DNA from: JAVJUS01 sp040220455
GTDB lineage: Bacteria; Pseudomonadota; Alphaproteobacteria; DSM-16000; Inquilinaceae
NCBI GenBank assembly: GCA_040220455.1
Contig: JAVJUS010000130.1
Location: 1 to 64,000, forward strand
DNA: 64,000 nt
Reading direction: 5' to 3'
The notes under the pieces were generated by a model. It was not told where the DNA came from, searched no databases, and was given only the letters and a program-made list of their open reading frames with translations. Both the position numbers and the translations under genes were made by a program. Shown piece after piece: positions 1 through 8,942 of this stretch. The number at the start of each line of letters is the position of its first letter. Positions within the stretch are counted from its first letter, which is position 1.

Positions 1-265
1 TGCCGCAGGCGAGCGAGACCTCGGCCACGTCGGCGGGATTGCAGACCATCACCACCGGCTCGAAGGCCGCGATCTCGCGCGCCACGGCGGCATGCGCCCG
101 CCGCGCGGCGTCGATGGCGCCCTTGCCGGCGCGCGCCCACAGCTCCTCCCGGCTCGGCCAGGCCATCCAGCAGCGGGCGTGCGGCGCCCATTCCGGCGGC
201 ATGCGGAAGCCGTCCTCGCGGGGTGTGGTGGCGGGCATGCCGTCCTGGTGCGGTTCCGGTGTCAC
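1..265 (-). CDS. aguA: Agmatine deiminase, N-terminal part (gene runs off the window)
   Basis: Only the first 88 codons are in the window. The translation carries the stretch MPPEWAPHARCWMAWP about 22 residues in, which is the hallmark start of agmatine deiminase (agmatine to N-carbamoylputrescine plus ammonia, cytoplasmic). The GTG at 263-265 is preferred because GGGAGG lies 8 nt before it; an internal ATG about nine codons on is the alternative. The gene follows the APC permease by 57 bp on the same strand and is probably cotranscribed with it. With potFGHI and spuC further on it suggests polyamine metabolism. Catalytic residues lie outside the window, so a related peptidyl-arginine deiminase-like protein is not excluded. 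Confidence 0.82.
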   Translation of the reverse strand, partial: MTPEPHQDGMPATTPREDGFRMPPEWAPHARCWMAWPSREELWARAGKGAIDAARRAHAAVAREIAAFEPVVMVCNPADVAEVSLACG

Positions 266-321
266 GGCCGATCCTCCCTCGGGATTGCGGAACCCGTCCG
301 TTCCGTTTTTTGGCGCGCAGA

Positions 322-1641
322 CTACTCCGCCCCGTCCGCCCGCGCCAGCGCTCGGCGTCGCCCGGCGACCAGTCCCCAGGCGAACAGCACCGCCGGGTAG
401 ATCAGCAGCCAGGAAAACCCCGACACCAGGAACGCCCAGCCGGCGAGCGCCGCCGCGCCGACCACCCAGGCCGCCGGCCGTCGCGCCCGCCCGCGCAGAT
501 AGGCGACCACCGCCGCGCCGAACAGCAGCACGAATCCCTGGGTGGTGAGCTGGAAGGCATAGGTCTCCGGGATCCGCGCGAGTTCCATCGCCGCGATCAC
601 CAGCGCGTAGAAGGCGAAGGCGCCGATCAGCGCGGCGGCCGGCTGACCGCGGCTGTCGGTGCGCGCCAGGCCGCGCGGCAGCAGCCCCTGGCCGGCGGCG
701 GCGTAGAACGCCCGGCTCGCCCCGAAGACCCAGGCATTGGCGTTGGTGAAGAGCACGAAGACCAGCACGGCCAGAAGGACGACGCGCACCGGCCCCTCGC
801 CCAGCAGCCCGGCCACGCCGGACAGCCCGCCGACCTCCGCCCCGGCGAGCGCGGCGGCGGAGATCACCCAGGCGAAGAGGAAGTAGACGCCGGCGACGAC
901 GACGAAGCTGGCCGCGAAAGCGGCCGGAATCGTGCGCGCCGGGTCGCGGAACTCCTCCAGCCCGAAGGACAGGTTCTCCCAGCCGAAGAACGCCCAGACG
1001 ACGATCGAGGCGGCGAGCCAGACCGCCGCGACCGGCGGCCCATCGCCCTCGACGGTCCGTGCCAGGGCGTCGGCCAGCATCGCGCTCTCCGCCGCCAGCG
1101 GCGGCAGGCGGAAGACGGCGAGGCCCAGGGCGAGCGCCAGGACGACGCCGACGGCGATCGTGTTGACCCGGCCCAGAGTCTCGGTCCCGCGCAGGTTCAG
1201 CGCCGTCGCCGCGGCCGCCAGCGCGATCGCGCAGGGTCCGCGCCAGACGGAAGGCCGGAGGCCCAGCAGCTCCGCCAGGTAGGCGCCGCCGACCAGGAAG
1301 AAGGCCGGCATGCCCACGGCGAGCGCCCCACAGGCGATCATGGTGAAGCCCGGCAACGAGCGGGAACCGAAGCCGAGCGCGGCGAACCGGGCGATCCCGG
1401 CGGCCGTCGGGTGGTCGGCCCCGAGCGTGGCGAAGACCAGTACCATCGGCGCCATGGCGAGGATGACCACCGCCCAGCCGATCAGCGCCGTCGCCGGGTC
1501 CGTCGTCGCCAGCGCCAGCCCCGGCAGCCCGAAGACGCCCGAGCCGACCACCATCGTCACGGCGATCGCGACGGCGCCCGCCGGCCCGATGCGCCGGACG
1601 AGCCCGTCCGCGGGCGCCACGGTATCTGTTCGCTCGCTCAC
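322..1641 (-). CDS. APC-family amino acid permease
   Basis: A 439-residue, very hydrophobic protein with about 12 predicted membrane segments. The motif GSGVFGLPG at residues 33-41 is the unwound TM1 substrate-binding loop typical of the amino acid-polyamine-organocation superfamily, and the overall look is closest to YjeH-like amino acid transporters. It starts at a GTG (1639-1641). It is the first gene of a probable two-gene unit with aguA, so transport of agmatine, arginine or an amino acid product is plausible, but substrate cannot be read from sequence. Direction (uptake, exchange or efflux) is also open. Confidence 0.85.
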   Translation of the reverse strand: MSERTDTVAPADGLVRRIGPAGAVAIAVTMVVGSGVFGLPGLALATTDPATALIGWAVVILAMAPMVLVFATLGADHPTAAGIARFAALGFGSRSLPGFTMIACGALAVGMPAFFLVGGAYLAELLGLRPSVWRGPCAIALAAAATALNLRGTETLGRVNTIAVGVVLALALGLAVFRLPPLAAESAMLADALARTVEGDGPPVAAVWLAASIVVWAFFGWENLSFGLEEFRDPARTIPAAFAASFVVVAGVYFLFAWVISAAALAGAEVGGLSGVAGLLGEGPVRVVLLAVLVFVLFTNANAWVFGASRAFYAAAGQGLLPRGLARTDSRGQPAAALIGAFAFYALVIAAMELARIPETYAFQLTTQGFVLLFGAAVVAYLRGRARRPAAWVVGAAALAGWAFLVSGFSWLLIYPAVLFAWGLVAGRRRALARADGAE

Positions 1642-2025
1642 GCCGTCGCCTGCCCGCTCCCGTTCGCCCTGAGAAGTCGCCGGATCGTGGCGATTCCGGT
1701 GCCGGAGTTCAATCGAAGAGTGTCGTCGGGGCGTTGTCCGCTCGGTGCGGCACGCGTCGACATCCGCCGGCGCTTGTCGACCAAGCGCCAGGATCGCCCC
1801 TTTTGCCGGAACCGCCGCCGAAGCGTGCCGTTCGCTCGGTTTCGTTCGTCACGCGATCGGATGGAGATTGTCTCGGCATCCCGCCGGAAAGGGGCGCAGG
1901 AAAACGCAGCCCGCCGTGCCCCCTCTCACGATGGGAGGCGCTTCGCGACGGCCGATCGGCCCCGTCCTGCGAGGCCGCCCGACGGCCCGGATGCATCCGA
2001 TGCAGGCTCGCGTCATCGAAACGAC
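1642..2025. other. Intergenic region between divergent genes, no gene seen
   Basis: Divides the APC permease (minus) from padR (plus). Several open frames cross it, but none has a ribosome-binding site, a recognisable family or a consistent reading frame. It presumably holds the permease promoter. The only structured signal is the palindrome next to padR, listed separately. Confidence 0.5.
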
Positions 2026-2042
2026 ATATCTCGGACTGATAT
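2026..2042. promoter_or_regulatory. Candidate PadR operator, ATATC-N7-GATAT
   Basis: A perfect inverted repeat with 5-bp AT-rich arms around 7 bp, in otherwise GC-rich DNA, centred about 67 bp before the padR start codon. PadR proteins usually autoregulate by binding a dyad over their own promoter. The fit of position is good, but this arm sequence is not the classic PadR ATGT/ACAT pair. Confidence 0.45.
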
Positions 2043-2100
2043 ATTTGCTTGACCCGGAAGCGGTGACGGGAGGATGGTGCGCTCCGCAAGGAGAGCGCCC

Positions 2101-2643
2101 ATGGACGTCAAGACCCTCTGCCTCGGCGTGTTGAGCCGGGGCGATCACTCCGGCTACGAGATCCGAAAGCAGTTCGAGACCGGCCCCTTCGCCCATTTCC
2201 AGGACGCGGGCTACGGCTCGATCTACCCGGCGCTCAAGAAGCTGACCGAGGACGGCCACGTGGTCGCCGTCACGCAAGCCCAGGACGGCCGTCCGGACAA
2301 GAAGGTCTATCGGATTACCGCCAAGGGGCGGCAGATCCTGTTCGACGCGGTCAACGCGCCTCCTGGAGAGGACAAGATCCGCTCCGACTTCCTGTTCGTC
2401 CTGTGCTTCGCCGACCTGGTGGCGCCCGGCGACCTCGATCGGATGATCGAGGCGCGCATGGCCTTCCACCGCGGCGTCATCGAGGGCCTGGAGGCCAAGG
2501 GCAAGGAGGCGCGCAGGGTCTCGGACGGGCAGGACTTCGTGCGCCGCTACGGAATCGCCATGCATCGCGCGGCGCTCACCTTCCTCGACGAGCATCGCCA
2601 CGAGCTGCTCGGCGCGCAGTTCCAGCGCGACGTCGCCGAATAG
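2101..2643 (+). CDS. PadR-family transcriptional regulator
   Basis: A 180-residue protein. The first 80 residues form the PadR winged helix (CLGVLSRGDHSGYEIRKQF, then GSIYPALKKLTEDGHV and a charged wing), followed by a C-terminal Vir-type helical dimerisation region. The ATG at 2101 is chosen over an upstream in-frame start at 2074 because AAGGAG lies 9 nt before it and conserved residues begin there. It lies 118 bp before the efflux adaptor gene on the same strand, so it most likely represses the pump and itself, released by a drug or phenolic ligand. Family assignment is secure, the ligand unknown. Confidence 0.92.
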   Translation: MDVKTLCLGVLSRGDHSGYEIRKQFETGPFAHFQDAGYGSIYPALKKLTEDGHVVAVTQAQDGRPDKKVYRITAKGRQILFDAVNAPPGEDKIRSDFLFVLCFADLVAPGDLDRMIEARMAFHRGVIEGLEAKGKEARRVSDGQDFVRRYGIAMHRAALTFLDEHRHELLGAQFQRDVAE

Positions 2644-2761
2644 CGGCGCCGCCATTCGGCGGGCCCGGCGCGCCCCTCCGCACCGCGCCGCCGCCCGCCG
2701 CCGGGAGACATGTCCGCCGGCCCTCCCCACCGGGCGCGGCGGCGACAGGGAAAGACAGACC

Positions 2762-3871
2762 ATGACCCGTTCATGGCTCATCGCCATCATCATCGCCATA
2801 GGCGCCGCCGCCTGGATCGGCTCCGGCCTGATCGGCGGCGGCAGGGGCGCCAACGGCGAGACCGCCGACCCGGGCTCGGCGGCGGTCGAGGCCGACGACA
2901 GCCAGCCGCCACAGCAGGTCCGCACGCGCGAGATCGTCGCCGAGCCGATGATCGACAACGTCTCGGTCCAGGGCCGCACGATCGCCCACCGCAAGGTCAC
3001 CGTCCGCGCGGAGATCGGCGGCAGGATCGAGGAGATCCTCGTCGAGCGCGGCGCCGAGGTCGATGCCGGCGAGCCGATCGCCCGGATCGAGGTCGACGAC
3101 CGCCAGGCCTTGCTCGAGGAAGCGCGCGCGCGGCTCGCCTCGGCGGAGATCGAGTACAACGCCGCCCAGCGCCTGAATACACAGGGCTATCGCGCCGACA
3201 CCCAACTCGCCCAGGCGCGCGCGACGCTCGATTCCGCGCGCGCCGCTGTACGGCTGGCCGAGCTCCGTATGGAAAACCTGGAGATCGAGGCCCCGTTCGC
3301 CGGCACGCTGAATGACCGGATGGTCGAAGTCGGAGACTACGTTTCCGACGGCGATCCGATCGGCATGGTGGTCGAGCTCGACCCGCTGCGCGTCGCGGGC
3401 CAGCTCTCCGAGCGCCATCTGGGCGAGATCGAGCCCGGCACGGTCGGTACCGTCACCCTGATCGACGGCCGGGAGCTCGAGGGCGTGGTGTCCTATGTCG
3501 GCGCGGTCGCCAACGACACGACGCGCACCTTCACGGTCGAGATGGAGGTCGACAACGCCGACCACCGGATCATCGAGGGCCTGACGGCGGAGTTGACGCT
3601 GCCTGTCTCCAACGTGACGGCGCACCGGGTCAGCCCCGCCGTCCTGCACCTGGCCGACAGCGGCGAGATCGGCGTGCTCGAGGTGCTCGAGGACGACACC
3701 GTCGCCTTCCGCCCGGCGCGCATCGTGGGCAGCGCGCCCGACGCCGTCTGGCTCGCCGGCCTGCCGGAGCGCCTCGACATCGTGACCGTCGGCCTCGGCT
3801 TCGTGAAGCCGGGCCAGAAGGTCGAGCCGGTGCCCGAAGGCCCGATCGAAAGCGCGGAAGGCCGGTCATGA
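2762..3871 (+). CDS. RND efflux periplasmic adaptor (HlyD/AcrA type)
   Basis: 369 residues. An N-terminal hydrophobic segment (about residues 4-17) anchors it in the inner membrane. A lipoyl half-motif follows (VRAEIGGRIEEILVERGAEV), then a short alpha-hairpin rich in Ala/Arg/Glu, the second lipoyl half (IEAPFAGTLNDRMVEVGDYV) and beta-barrel and membrane-proximal domains. This is the membrane fusion protein that links an RND pump to an outer-membrane channel. There is no lipobox. The stop codon overlaps the pump start by 4 bp (ATGA), indicating translational coupling. Substrate is unknown. Confidence 0.92.
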   Translation: MTRSWLIAIIIAIGAAAWIGSGLIGGGRGANGETADPGSAAVEADDSQPPQQVRTREIVAEPMIDNVSVQGRTIAHRKVTVRAEIGGRIEEILVERGAEVDAGEPIARIEVDDRQALLEEARARLASAEIEYNAAQRLNTQGYRADTQLAQARATLDSARAAVRLAELRMENLEIEAPFAGTLNDRMVEVGDYVSDGDPIGMVVELDPLRVAGQLSERHLGEIEPGTVGTVTLIDGRELEGVVSYVGAVANDTTRTFTVEMEVDNADHRIIEGLTAELTLPVSNVTAHRVSPAVLHLADSGEIGVLEVLEDDTVAFRPARIVGSAPDAVWLAGLPERLDIVTVGLGFVKPGQKVEPVPEGPIESAEGRS

Positions 3872-6800
3872 ACGCGATCGTCGACGCGGCGATCGGCCGC
3901 TCCCGCACGGTCCTGGCGACCCTGGCACTGCTGCTGCTGGCCGGCGCCTACACCTATGTCACGATCCCCAAGGAAGCGAACCCCGACGTCAATGTCGGGA
4001 TCATCTACGTCTCGATGTCGCTGGCCGGCATCTCGCCGGAGGACGCCGAGCGGCTGATGGTGCGGCCCATGGAGGAGGAGTTGCGCACCATCGAGGGCGT
4101 CAAGGAGATGACGGCCTCGGCCTACGAGGGTGGCGGCAACGTGGTGCTGGAGTTCGAGGCCGGCTTCGACGTCGATCAGGCGTTGCAGGATGTCCGCGAG
4201 GCGGTCGACAAGGTCGAGCCCGACCTGCCGCCGGACGCCGACGAGCCCTCGGTCAACGAGGTCAATGTCAGCCTCTTCCCGGTCCTGGTCGTCACCCTGT
4301 CCGGCGACCTGCCCGAGCGCACGCTGCTGCGCCTGGCGCGCGACCTGCGCGACTCGATCGAGGGCATCCCCCCGGTCCTGGAGGTCTCGATCGGCGGCGA
4401 CCGGGAGGAGATGGTCGAGATCGTCATCGACCCGATGCTGGTGGAGAGCTACGGCCTCAACGGCAACGACGTGATCTCCATGGTCCAGCGCCAGAACCGG
4501 CTGGTCGCCGCGGGCACGCTCGATACCGGCGCCGGGCGCTTCGCGATCAAGGTGCCGGGGCTGCTGGAGGACCTCGACGACATCATGGACCTGCCGCTGT
4601 CCGTCGACGGCGACGCGGTGGTGCAATTCGGCGACGTGGCGGATATCCGCCGCACGTTCAAGGATCCGGAGGGCTTCGCCCGCGTCGACGGCAAGCCCGC
4701 CGTGGCGCTGGAGATCACCAAGCGGACCGGCGAGAACGTCATCGACACGATCTCGGCCGTGCGCGCCGCGGTGGAGGAGGAACGGCGGTTCTGGCCCGAC
4801 CAGGTCGAGGTGACCTACAGCCAGGACCAGTCGGAAGACATCGAGTCGATGCTGACCGATCTCCAGAACAACGTGATCAGCGCGGTGCTGCTGGTCATGA
4901 TCGTCGTGGTCGGCGCGCTCGGCCTGCGCACGGGCGCCTTCGTCGGGGTCGCCATCCCCGGGTCCTTCCTGACCGGCATGCTGGTGCTGGGCACTATGGG
5001 GCTGACGGTCAACATCGTCGTGCTGTTCGCGCTCATCCTGGCCGTCGGCATGCTGGTCGACGGCGCGATCGTGGTGACCGAGTACGCCGACCGAAAGATG
5101 ACCGAGGGCCTGACGAAGAAGGAGGCCTATGCGCTCGCCGCCAAGCGCATGGCCTGGCCGATCACCGCCTCGACGGCGACGACGCTGGCCGCCTTCCTGC
5201 CGCTGCTGTTCTGGCCGGGCGTGGTCGGCGAGTTCATGAAGTTCCTGCCGATCACCCTGGTGGCGACGCTGGCCGCTTCGCTCGCCATGGCGCTCGTCTT
5301 CGTGCCGACGCTGGGCTCGGTGCTGGGCAAGCCCGGCCAGGCGAACCCGGCCGCGATGAAGGCGCTGGCGGCCTCCGAGCAAGGTTCGCTCGACGATATC
5401 GGCGGTTTCACCGGGCGCTACGTCCGCGCGCTGAACGGGGCACTGCGGCGGCCCGGGCTGGTCGTCGCGACGGCGGCGGCCGTGCTGGTCGGCGTCTGGT
5501 GGTACTACGGCAACCACGGCAACGGGGTGGAGTTCTTCCCCGACGTGGAGCCCGAACAGGCGATCGTCCTGGTCCACGCCCGCGGCAACCTCTCGATCCA
5601 CGAGCAGGACGCCCTGGTTCGTGATGTCGAGCGCGAAGTTCTGGCCCTGTCGGACGAGTTCGCCTCGGTCTACACCCGCACCGGCGGGAGCCAGGGCGCG
5701 GGCGGCGGCCAGGACTTGGCCGAGGACGTGATTGGCCAGATCACGATCGAGCTCGTCGACTGGGAGCAGCGCCGCCCGGCCGACGAGATCCTCGACGATA
5801 TCCGCGCGCGGACCGCCGATCTCGCCGGCATCCATGTGGAGACCCGGGAGCCCGACGCCGGCCCGCCCGTCGGCAAGCCGGTGCAGGTGGAACTCGCGTC
5901 ACGCTTTCCCGACCTCCTGCCCGAGGCGACGGAGCAGGTACGCGGGTTCATGGACGGCCTCGACGGCCTCGTCGACCTGGAGGACTCCCGGCCGGTCCCG
6001 GGCATCGAATGGGAGATGACGGTCGATCGGGCCCAGGCGTCGAAATACGGCGTCGACGTCTCGGCGATCGGCGACACGATCAAGCTCGTCACCAACGGCC
6101 TGACCATCGACACCTACCGGCCCGACGACACGGACGAGGAAATCGATATCGTCGTGCGCTATCCCGAGCGCTGGCGCTCGCTGGACCAGCTCGACCAGAT
6201 CCGCATCGTCACCGGCAGCGGCACCGGCGTGCCGGCCAGCAATTTCGTCGAGCGCGTCGCCGAGCCGCGCACCGGCACGCTGAACCGCACCGGCGGGCGG
6301 CGCGTGATGACGGTGAAGGCCGATGTCCGCCCGGGCGTCCTGCCGGCCACGAAGGTCGAGGAAATCCGCCAGTGGCTCGAGACCGGGCCGCTCGACGAGC
6401 GGGTTTCCTACACTTTCAAGGGCGAGGACGAGGAGCAGCAGGCCGCGGCCGGCTTTCTCGGCAAGGCGTTCATGGTCGCCCTGTTCATCATGGCGATCAT
6501 CCTGGTCACCCAGTTCAACAGCTTCTACAGCGCGTTCCTGATCCTGACCGCCGTCGTGATGTCGACCGTGGGCGTGCTGATCGGGCTGCTCGTGACGGGC
6601 CAGCCCTTCGGCATCGTGATGACGGGCATCGGCGTGATCGCGCTGGCCGGCATCGTGGTGAACAACAACATCGTCCTGATCGACACCTATGACCGGCTCA
6701 AGCGCATCTCCAAGACCCCGCGCGAGGCGATCCTGCGCACCGGCGCCCAGCGCCTGCGCCCGGTCATGCTGACGACCGTGACGACGATCCTCGGGCTGAT

Positions 6801-7083
6801 GCCGATGGTGCTGGGCACGAATATCGATTTCGTCGGCCGGGAGGTCGCCATCGGCGCGCCGTCCACCCAGTGGTGGTCGAGCCTGTCGACCGCGGTCGTC
6901 TTCGGCCTCGCCTTCGCGACGCTGCTGACCCTGATCGTCACGCCCTGCGCGCTGCAGGTCCGGGCCAATGTCGCCGCCTGGCGCGATCGCCGGCGCGAGC
7001 GGCGCGCCGCCGACAAGGCCGCCGAGGATGCCGGCGCGGCGGCAGGGACCGCGGAGGGCGCCTACTCCAAGGCGGCGGAGTAG
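3868..7083 (+). CDS. RND-family efflux permease (AcrB-like)
   Basis: 1071 residues, the normal size for a hydrophobe/amphiphile RND pump, with TM1 near the N-terminus, two large periplasmic loops and two groups of membrane helices. The TM4 proton-relay motif reads VGMLVDGAIVV: Asp398 is kept, but the second Asp of the usual Asp-Asp pair is Gly399. TM10 carries GIVVNNNIVLID. It probably exports drugs, bile salts or detergents from the inner membrane and periplasm by proton antiport, with the adaptor encoded just upstream. No outer-membrane factor gene is adjacent, so a TolC-like protein from elsewhere must serve. Expression is probably PadR-controlled. Confidence 0.93.
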   Translation: MNAIVDAAIGRSRTVLATLALLLLAGAYTYVTIPKEANPDVNVGIIYVSMSLAGISPEDAERLMVRPMEEELRTIEGVKEMTASAYEGGGNVVLEFEAGFDVDQALQDVREAVDKVEPDLPPDADEPSVNEVNVSLFPVLVVTLSGDLPERTLLRLARDLRDSIEGIPPVLEVSIGGDREEMVEIVIDPMLVESYGLNGNDVISMVQRQNRLVAAGTLDTGAGRFAIKVPGLLEDLDDIMDLPLSVDGDAVVQFGDVADIRRTFKDPEGFARVDGKPAVALEITKRTGENVIDTISAVRAAVEEERRFWPDQVEVTYSQDQSEDIESMLTDLQNNVISAVLLVMIVVVGALGLRTGAFVGVAIPGSFLTGMLVLGTMGLTVNIVVLFALILAVGMLVDGAIVVTEYADRKMTEGLTKKEAYALAAKRMAWPITASTATTLAAFLPLLFWPGVVGEFMKFLPITLVATLAASLAMALVFVPTLGSVLGKPGQANPAAMKALAASEQGSLDDIGGFTGRYVRALNGALRRPGLVVATAAAVLVGVWWYYGNHGNGVEFFPDVEPEQAIVLVHARGNLSIHEQDALVRDVEREVLALSDEFASVYTRTGGSQGAGGGQDLAEDVIGQITIELVDWEQRRPADEILDDIRARTADLAGIHVETREPDAGPPVGKPVQVELASRFPDLLPEATEQVRGFMDGLDGLVDLEDSRPVPGIEWEMTVDRAQASKYGVDVSAIGDTIKLVTNGLTIDTYRPDDTDEEIDIVVRYPERWRSLDQLDQIRIVTGSGTGVPASNFVERVAEPRTGTLNRTGGRRVMTVKADVRPGVLPATKVEEIRQWLETGPLDERVSYTFKGEDEEQQAAAGFLGKAFMVALFIMAIILVTQFNSFYSAFLILTAVVMSTVGVLIGLLVTGQPFGIVMTGIGVIALAGIVVNNNIVLIDTYDRLKRISKTPREAILRTGAQRLRPVMLTTVTTILGLMPMVLGTNIDFVGREVAIGAPSTQWWSSLSTAVVFGLAFATLLTLIVTPCALQVRANVAAWRDRRRERRAADKAAEDAGAAAGTAEGAYSKAAE

Positions 7084-7102
7084 CCGGTCGACGGTGGCCG
7101 GA

Positions 7103-7714
7103 TCACCGGCGCGCGGCGAAGACGTAGCGGGCCTGCAGCGTGCGCGCGAGCGTGGTCAGCCAGCAGGCCGCGCCGAAGCCGTAGGCGATCCAGGCGAAGG
7201 CGTCGGGGAACAGGCAGATCGCCACGAGGCAGGCGATCGTCTCCGCCCCCTCGGTCAGCCCGCCGATGTAGAAGAGCGACTTCAGCCCCCGCTCGCGCGT
7301 CTCGATCCCGCGCTTGGCCGCGAAGATCGCGAAGGCCAGGAACGAGGTTCCCGTCCCGACGAAGGCGAGGATGAGGAACGCCGCCGGCAGCGCCATGTCG
7401 GGACGGCCGACGGCGAAGCCGAAGACCAGCCCGGAATAGACCAGGAAGTCGGCGAGGATATCGAGGAATCCGCCGAAGTCCGTCACGCCGGCGGCCCGCG
7501 CCACCGCGCCGTCGAGTCCGTCGAGCAGGCGGTTGGCCAGGATCAGGACGAGCGCGACGGCATAGGCCTGGAAGGCCAGGGCCACCGCCGCCGCCACGCC
7601 CACCGCGAAGCCCGCCGCGGTCAGCCGGTCGGCGTCCATGCCGGCGCGGACCAGCCTGGCCCCGGCGCGATCGAGCGGGCCGTCGATCACCCGGCGCAGC
7701 GGTGCGTCGAACAT
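7103..7714 (-). CDS. CDP-alcohol phosphatidyltransferase family protein
   Basis: 203 residues with several membrane segments. The CDP-alcohol transferase signature is at residues 65-89: DGLDGAVAR, then a Gly and Asp85 and Asp89. The spacing between AR and Gly is one residue short of the textbook 8, which is tolerated in the family. Such enzymes swap CMP on a CDP-linked lipid or polyol for another alcohol to make phospholipid head groups. The ATG at 7714 follows GGAGAGGGAGA; upstream in-frame codons to 7828 lack a ribosome site. It converges on the RND gene with a 19-bp gap. The acceptor alcohol is unknown. Confidence 0.85.
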   Translation of the reverse strand: MFDAPLRRVIDGPLDRAGARLVRAGMDADRLTAAGFAVGVAAAVALAFQAYAVALVLILANRLLDGLDGAVARAAGVTDFGGFLDILADFLVYSGLVFGFAVGRPDMALPAAFLILAFVGTGTSFLAFAIFAAKRGIETRERGLKSLFYIGGLTEGAETIACLVAICLFPDAFAWIAYGFGAACWLTTLARTLQARYVFAARR

Positions 7715-7842
7715 CGCCTCTCCCTCTCCTCGGGGGCCGGCCGCGCGGGAAGCCGTCGCCCCGGCCGATACCGGTTTTCGCAAGGGCGGCCCGGCGGCGC
7801 AATCGCGGCACCGTCGCGAGCCCCCCAATCACCACCGATTGA

Positions 7843-7862
7843 TAAGGGTTTACCGGCCCTTA
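7843..7862. promoter_or_regulatory. Inverted repeat TAAGGG-N8-CCCTTA
   Basis: A perfect 6-bp dyad in the 191-bp gap between two divergent genes (7714 minus, 7906 plus). Its position makes it a possible shared operator or promoter element. No regulator gene is next to it. Confidence 0.3.
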
Positions 7863-7905
7863 ACCGCGATCTCGCGAGGATCGGCGCTTCAGTTCCCCGA
7901 ACCGG

Positions 7906-8385
7906 ATGGATCGCATGTCGTCCCTCGCCACGGCCGCGCCGCTCGACGCCGCGACCCAGATCGCCTCCGAACTGGCGCGCCGCGGCCTCGCCGCGTTCCG
8001 CTCGCGTGGCGGGGACGACGCGACGGCCGATCCGCTGCGCTACGGGTTCACCGTCGAGGGGCAGCGATTCGCGGCGACCGCCACCCCGATCGAGCCGGGC
8101 TTCCGCCTCGCCCTGGCGGCGGAGCTGGGGATCGTGCCCTTCACGGCGGAGGATCCGGATATCCGCGCCCGGGTCCTGGCCATCGTCGCGGCGCTGGAGG
8201 CGCGCGACGGCGGGCGGCTGCGCGTCGCACTCGGCCCCGGCCAGCGGCTGCTGGCGGCCGGCGAATGGCAGGTCGACGCGGTGATGACGCCCAGCGCCCT
8301 GATCGCCGAGGCGGCGCTGACCGTGATCCCCTTCCGCCCCTATCTCCGCCTGTTCCGCGGCCTCGTCGGCCCGGCGCCCGCATAG
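7906..8385 (+). CDS. Hypothetical protein, 159 residues
   Basis: Not recognised. It is a soluble alpha/beta-looking protein with an Ala-rich N-terminal helix, a basic patch (ELARRGLAAFRSRGG), several beta-strand-like stretches (RYGFTVEGQRFAATATPIE) and a C-terminal PFRPYLRLFRG. Codon usage matches its neighbours (high GC3), supporting a real gene. No signal peptide or membrane span is visible. The start could be the ATG at 7906 or the one at 7915; neither has a clear Shine-Dalgarno. It is divergent from the phosphatidyltransferase, with no other clue to role. Confidence 0.6.
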   Translation: MDRMSSLATAAPLDAATQIASELARRGLAAFRSRGGDDATADPLRYGFTVEGQRFAATATPIEPGFRLALAAELGIVPFTAEDPDIRARVLAIVAALEARDGGRLRVALGPGQRLLAAGEWQVDAVMTPSALIAEAALTVIPFRPYLRLFRGLVGPAPA

Positions 8386-8770
8386 GCACCGAGGCCGGAC
8401 GCCTTCCAGCCCCGGCCCCGGGCGCCACGACCGCGTCCGCGAAACCATCCGGCCGATCCGGCGCTCGCCCGCCGCCGCCTCGCCCGAAAACCTCCGTCGG
8501 GACAATCACGACCCCCACGCCCACACGCCCCTTTCGCGGAGGTCCCGTGCGGGAGAGGGCTTTGATTCGCGGCCTCTTACGCGGAAATGACGGCTATTGC
8601 GGGTGGACGCAGAATAAGTGCGACCCGGGACTTCGAAGCCCGGGACTTCGAAGATAGTGTGAAAGCCGAAGCCGCCGCCGTCGGGTAGAGGCAGTCCGAA
8701 GGCGGGCACCTGTAGGGTTCCGCTTCGCTCTGCCCGATCTACGGGTCGGCCGGATTTTCGAGAATGGGGA
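8386..8770. other. Intergenic region with a tandem 15-mer and REP-like sequence
   Basis: No gene is supported. It holds a perfect tandem duplication of CCCGGGACTTCGAAG (8624-8638 and 8639-8653). Around 8711-8755 a stretch containing CGCTTCGCTCTGCC and CGATCTAC resembles the second REP family of this window. Confidence 0.5.
8624..8653. repeat. Tandem duplication of a 15-bp unit
   Basis: CCCGGGACTTCGAAG occurs twice with no gap. Each unit contains the palindromes CCCGGG and CTTCGAAG, so the region can form alternative hairpins. It lies downstream of the 3' end of tRNA-Leu. Confidence 0.75.
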
Positions 8771-8857
8771 TGGTGCGGTCGAGAAGACTCGAACTTCCAC
8801 GGGCTTTCGCCCACAGCCACCTCAAGGCTGCGCGTCTACCAATTCCGCCACGACCGC
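8771..8857 (-). tRNA. tRNA-Leu (anticodon GAG)
   Basis: The reverse complement starts GCGGTCG and ends CGACCGC, which pair as the 7-bp acceptor stem, followed by discriminator A and an encoded CCA end. The D-arm reads GGCGGAATTGGTAGACGC, the anticodon stem CAGCC/GGCTG closes the loop TTGAGGT (anticodon GAG), there is a long variable arm (TGGGCGAAAGCCCG) as expected for leucine, and the T-arm contains GTTCGAGTC. Length is 87 nt including CCA. Confidence 0.95.
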
Positions 8858-8942
8858 ATCGTGGGCCCATCGGGGCCTCGTCAACGCCGCCGGCAGGGTC
8901 TATGACTCCGCCACCGGAAGCGCGAGGGAGATAGCAAATCGG

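Noticed and set aside
3493..5835. 780-codon minus-strand frame opposite the RND adaptor and pump
   Set aside because: Antisense shadow rich in Asp, His, Gln and Arg, with no family resemblance.
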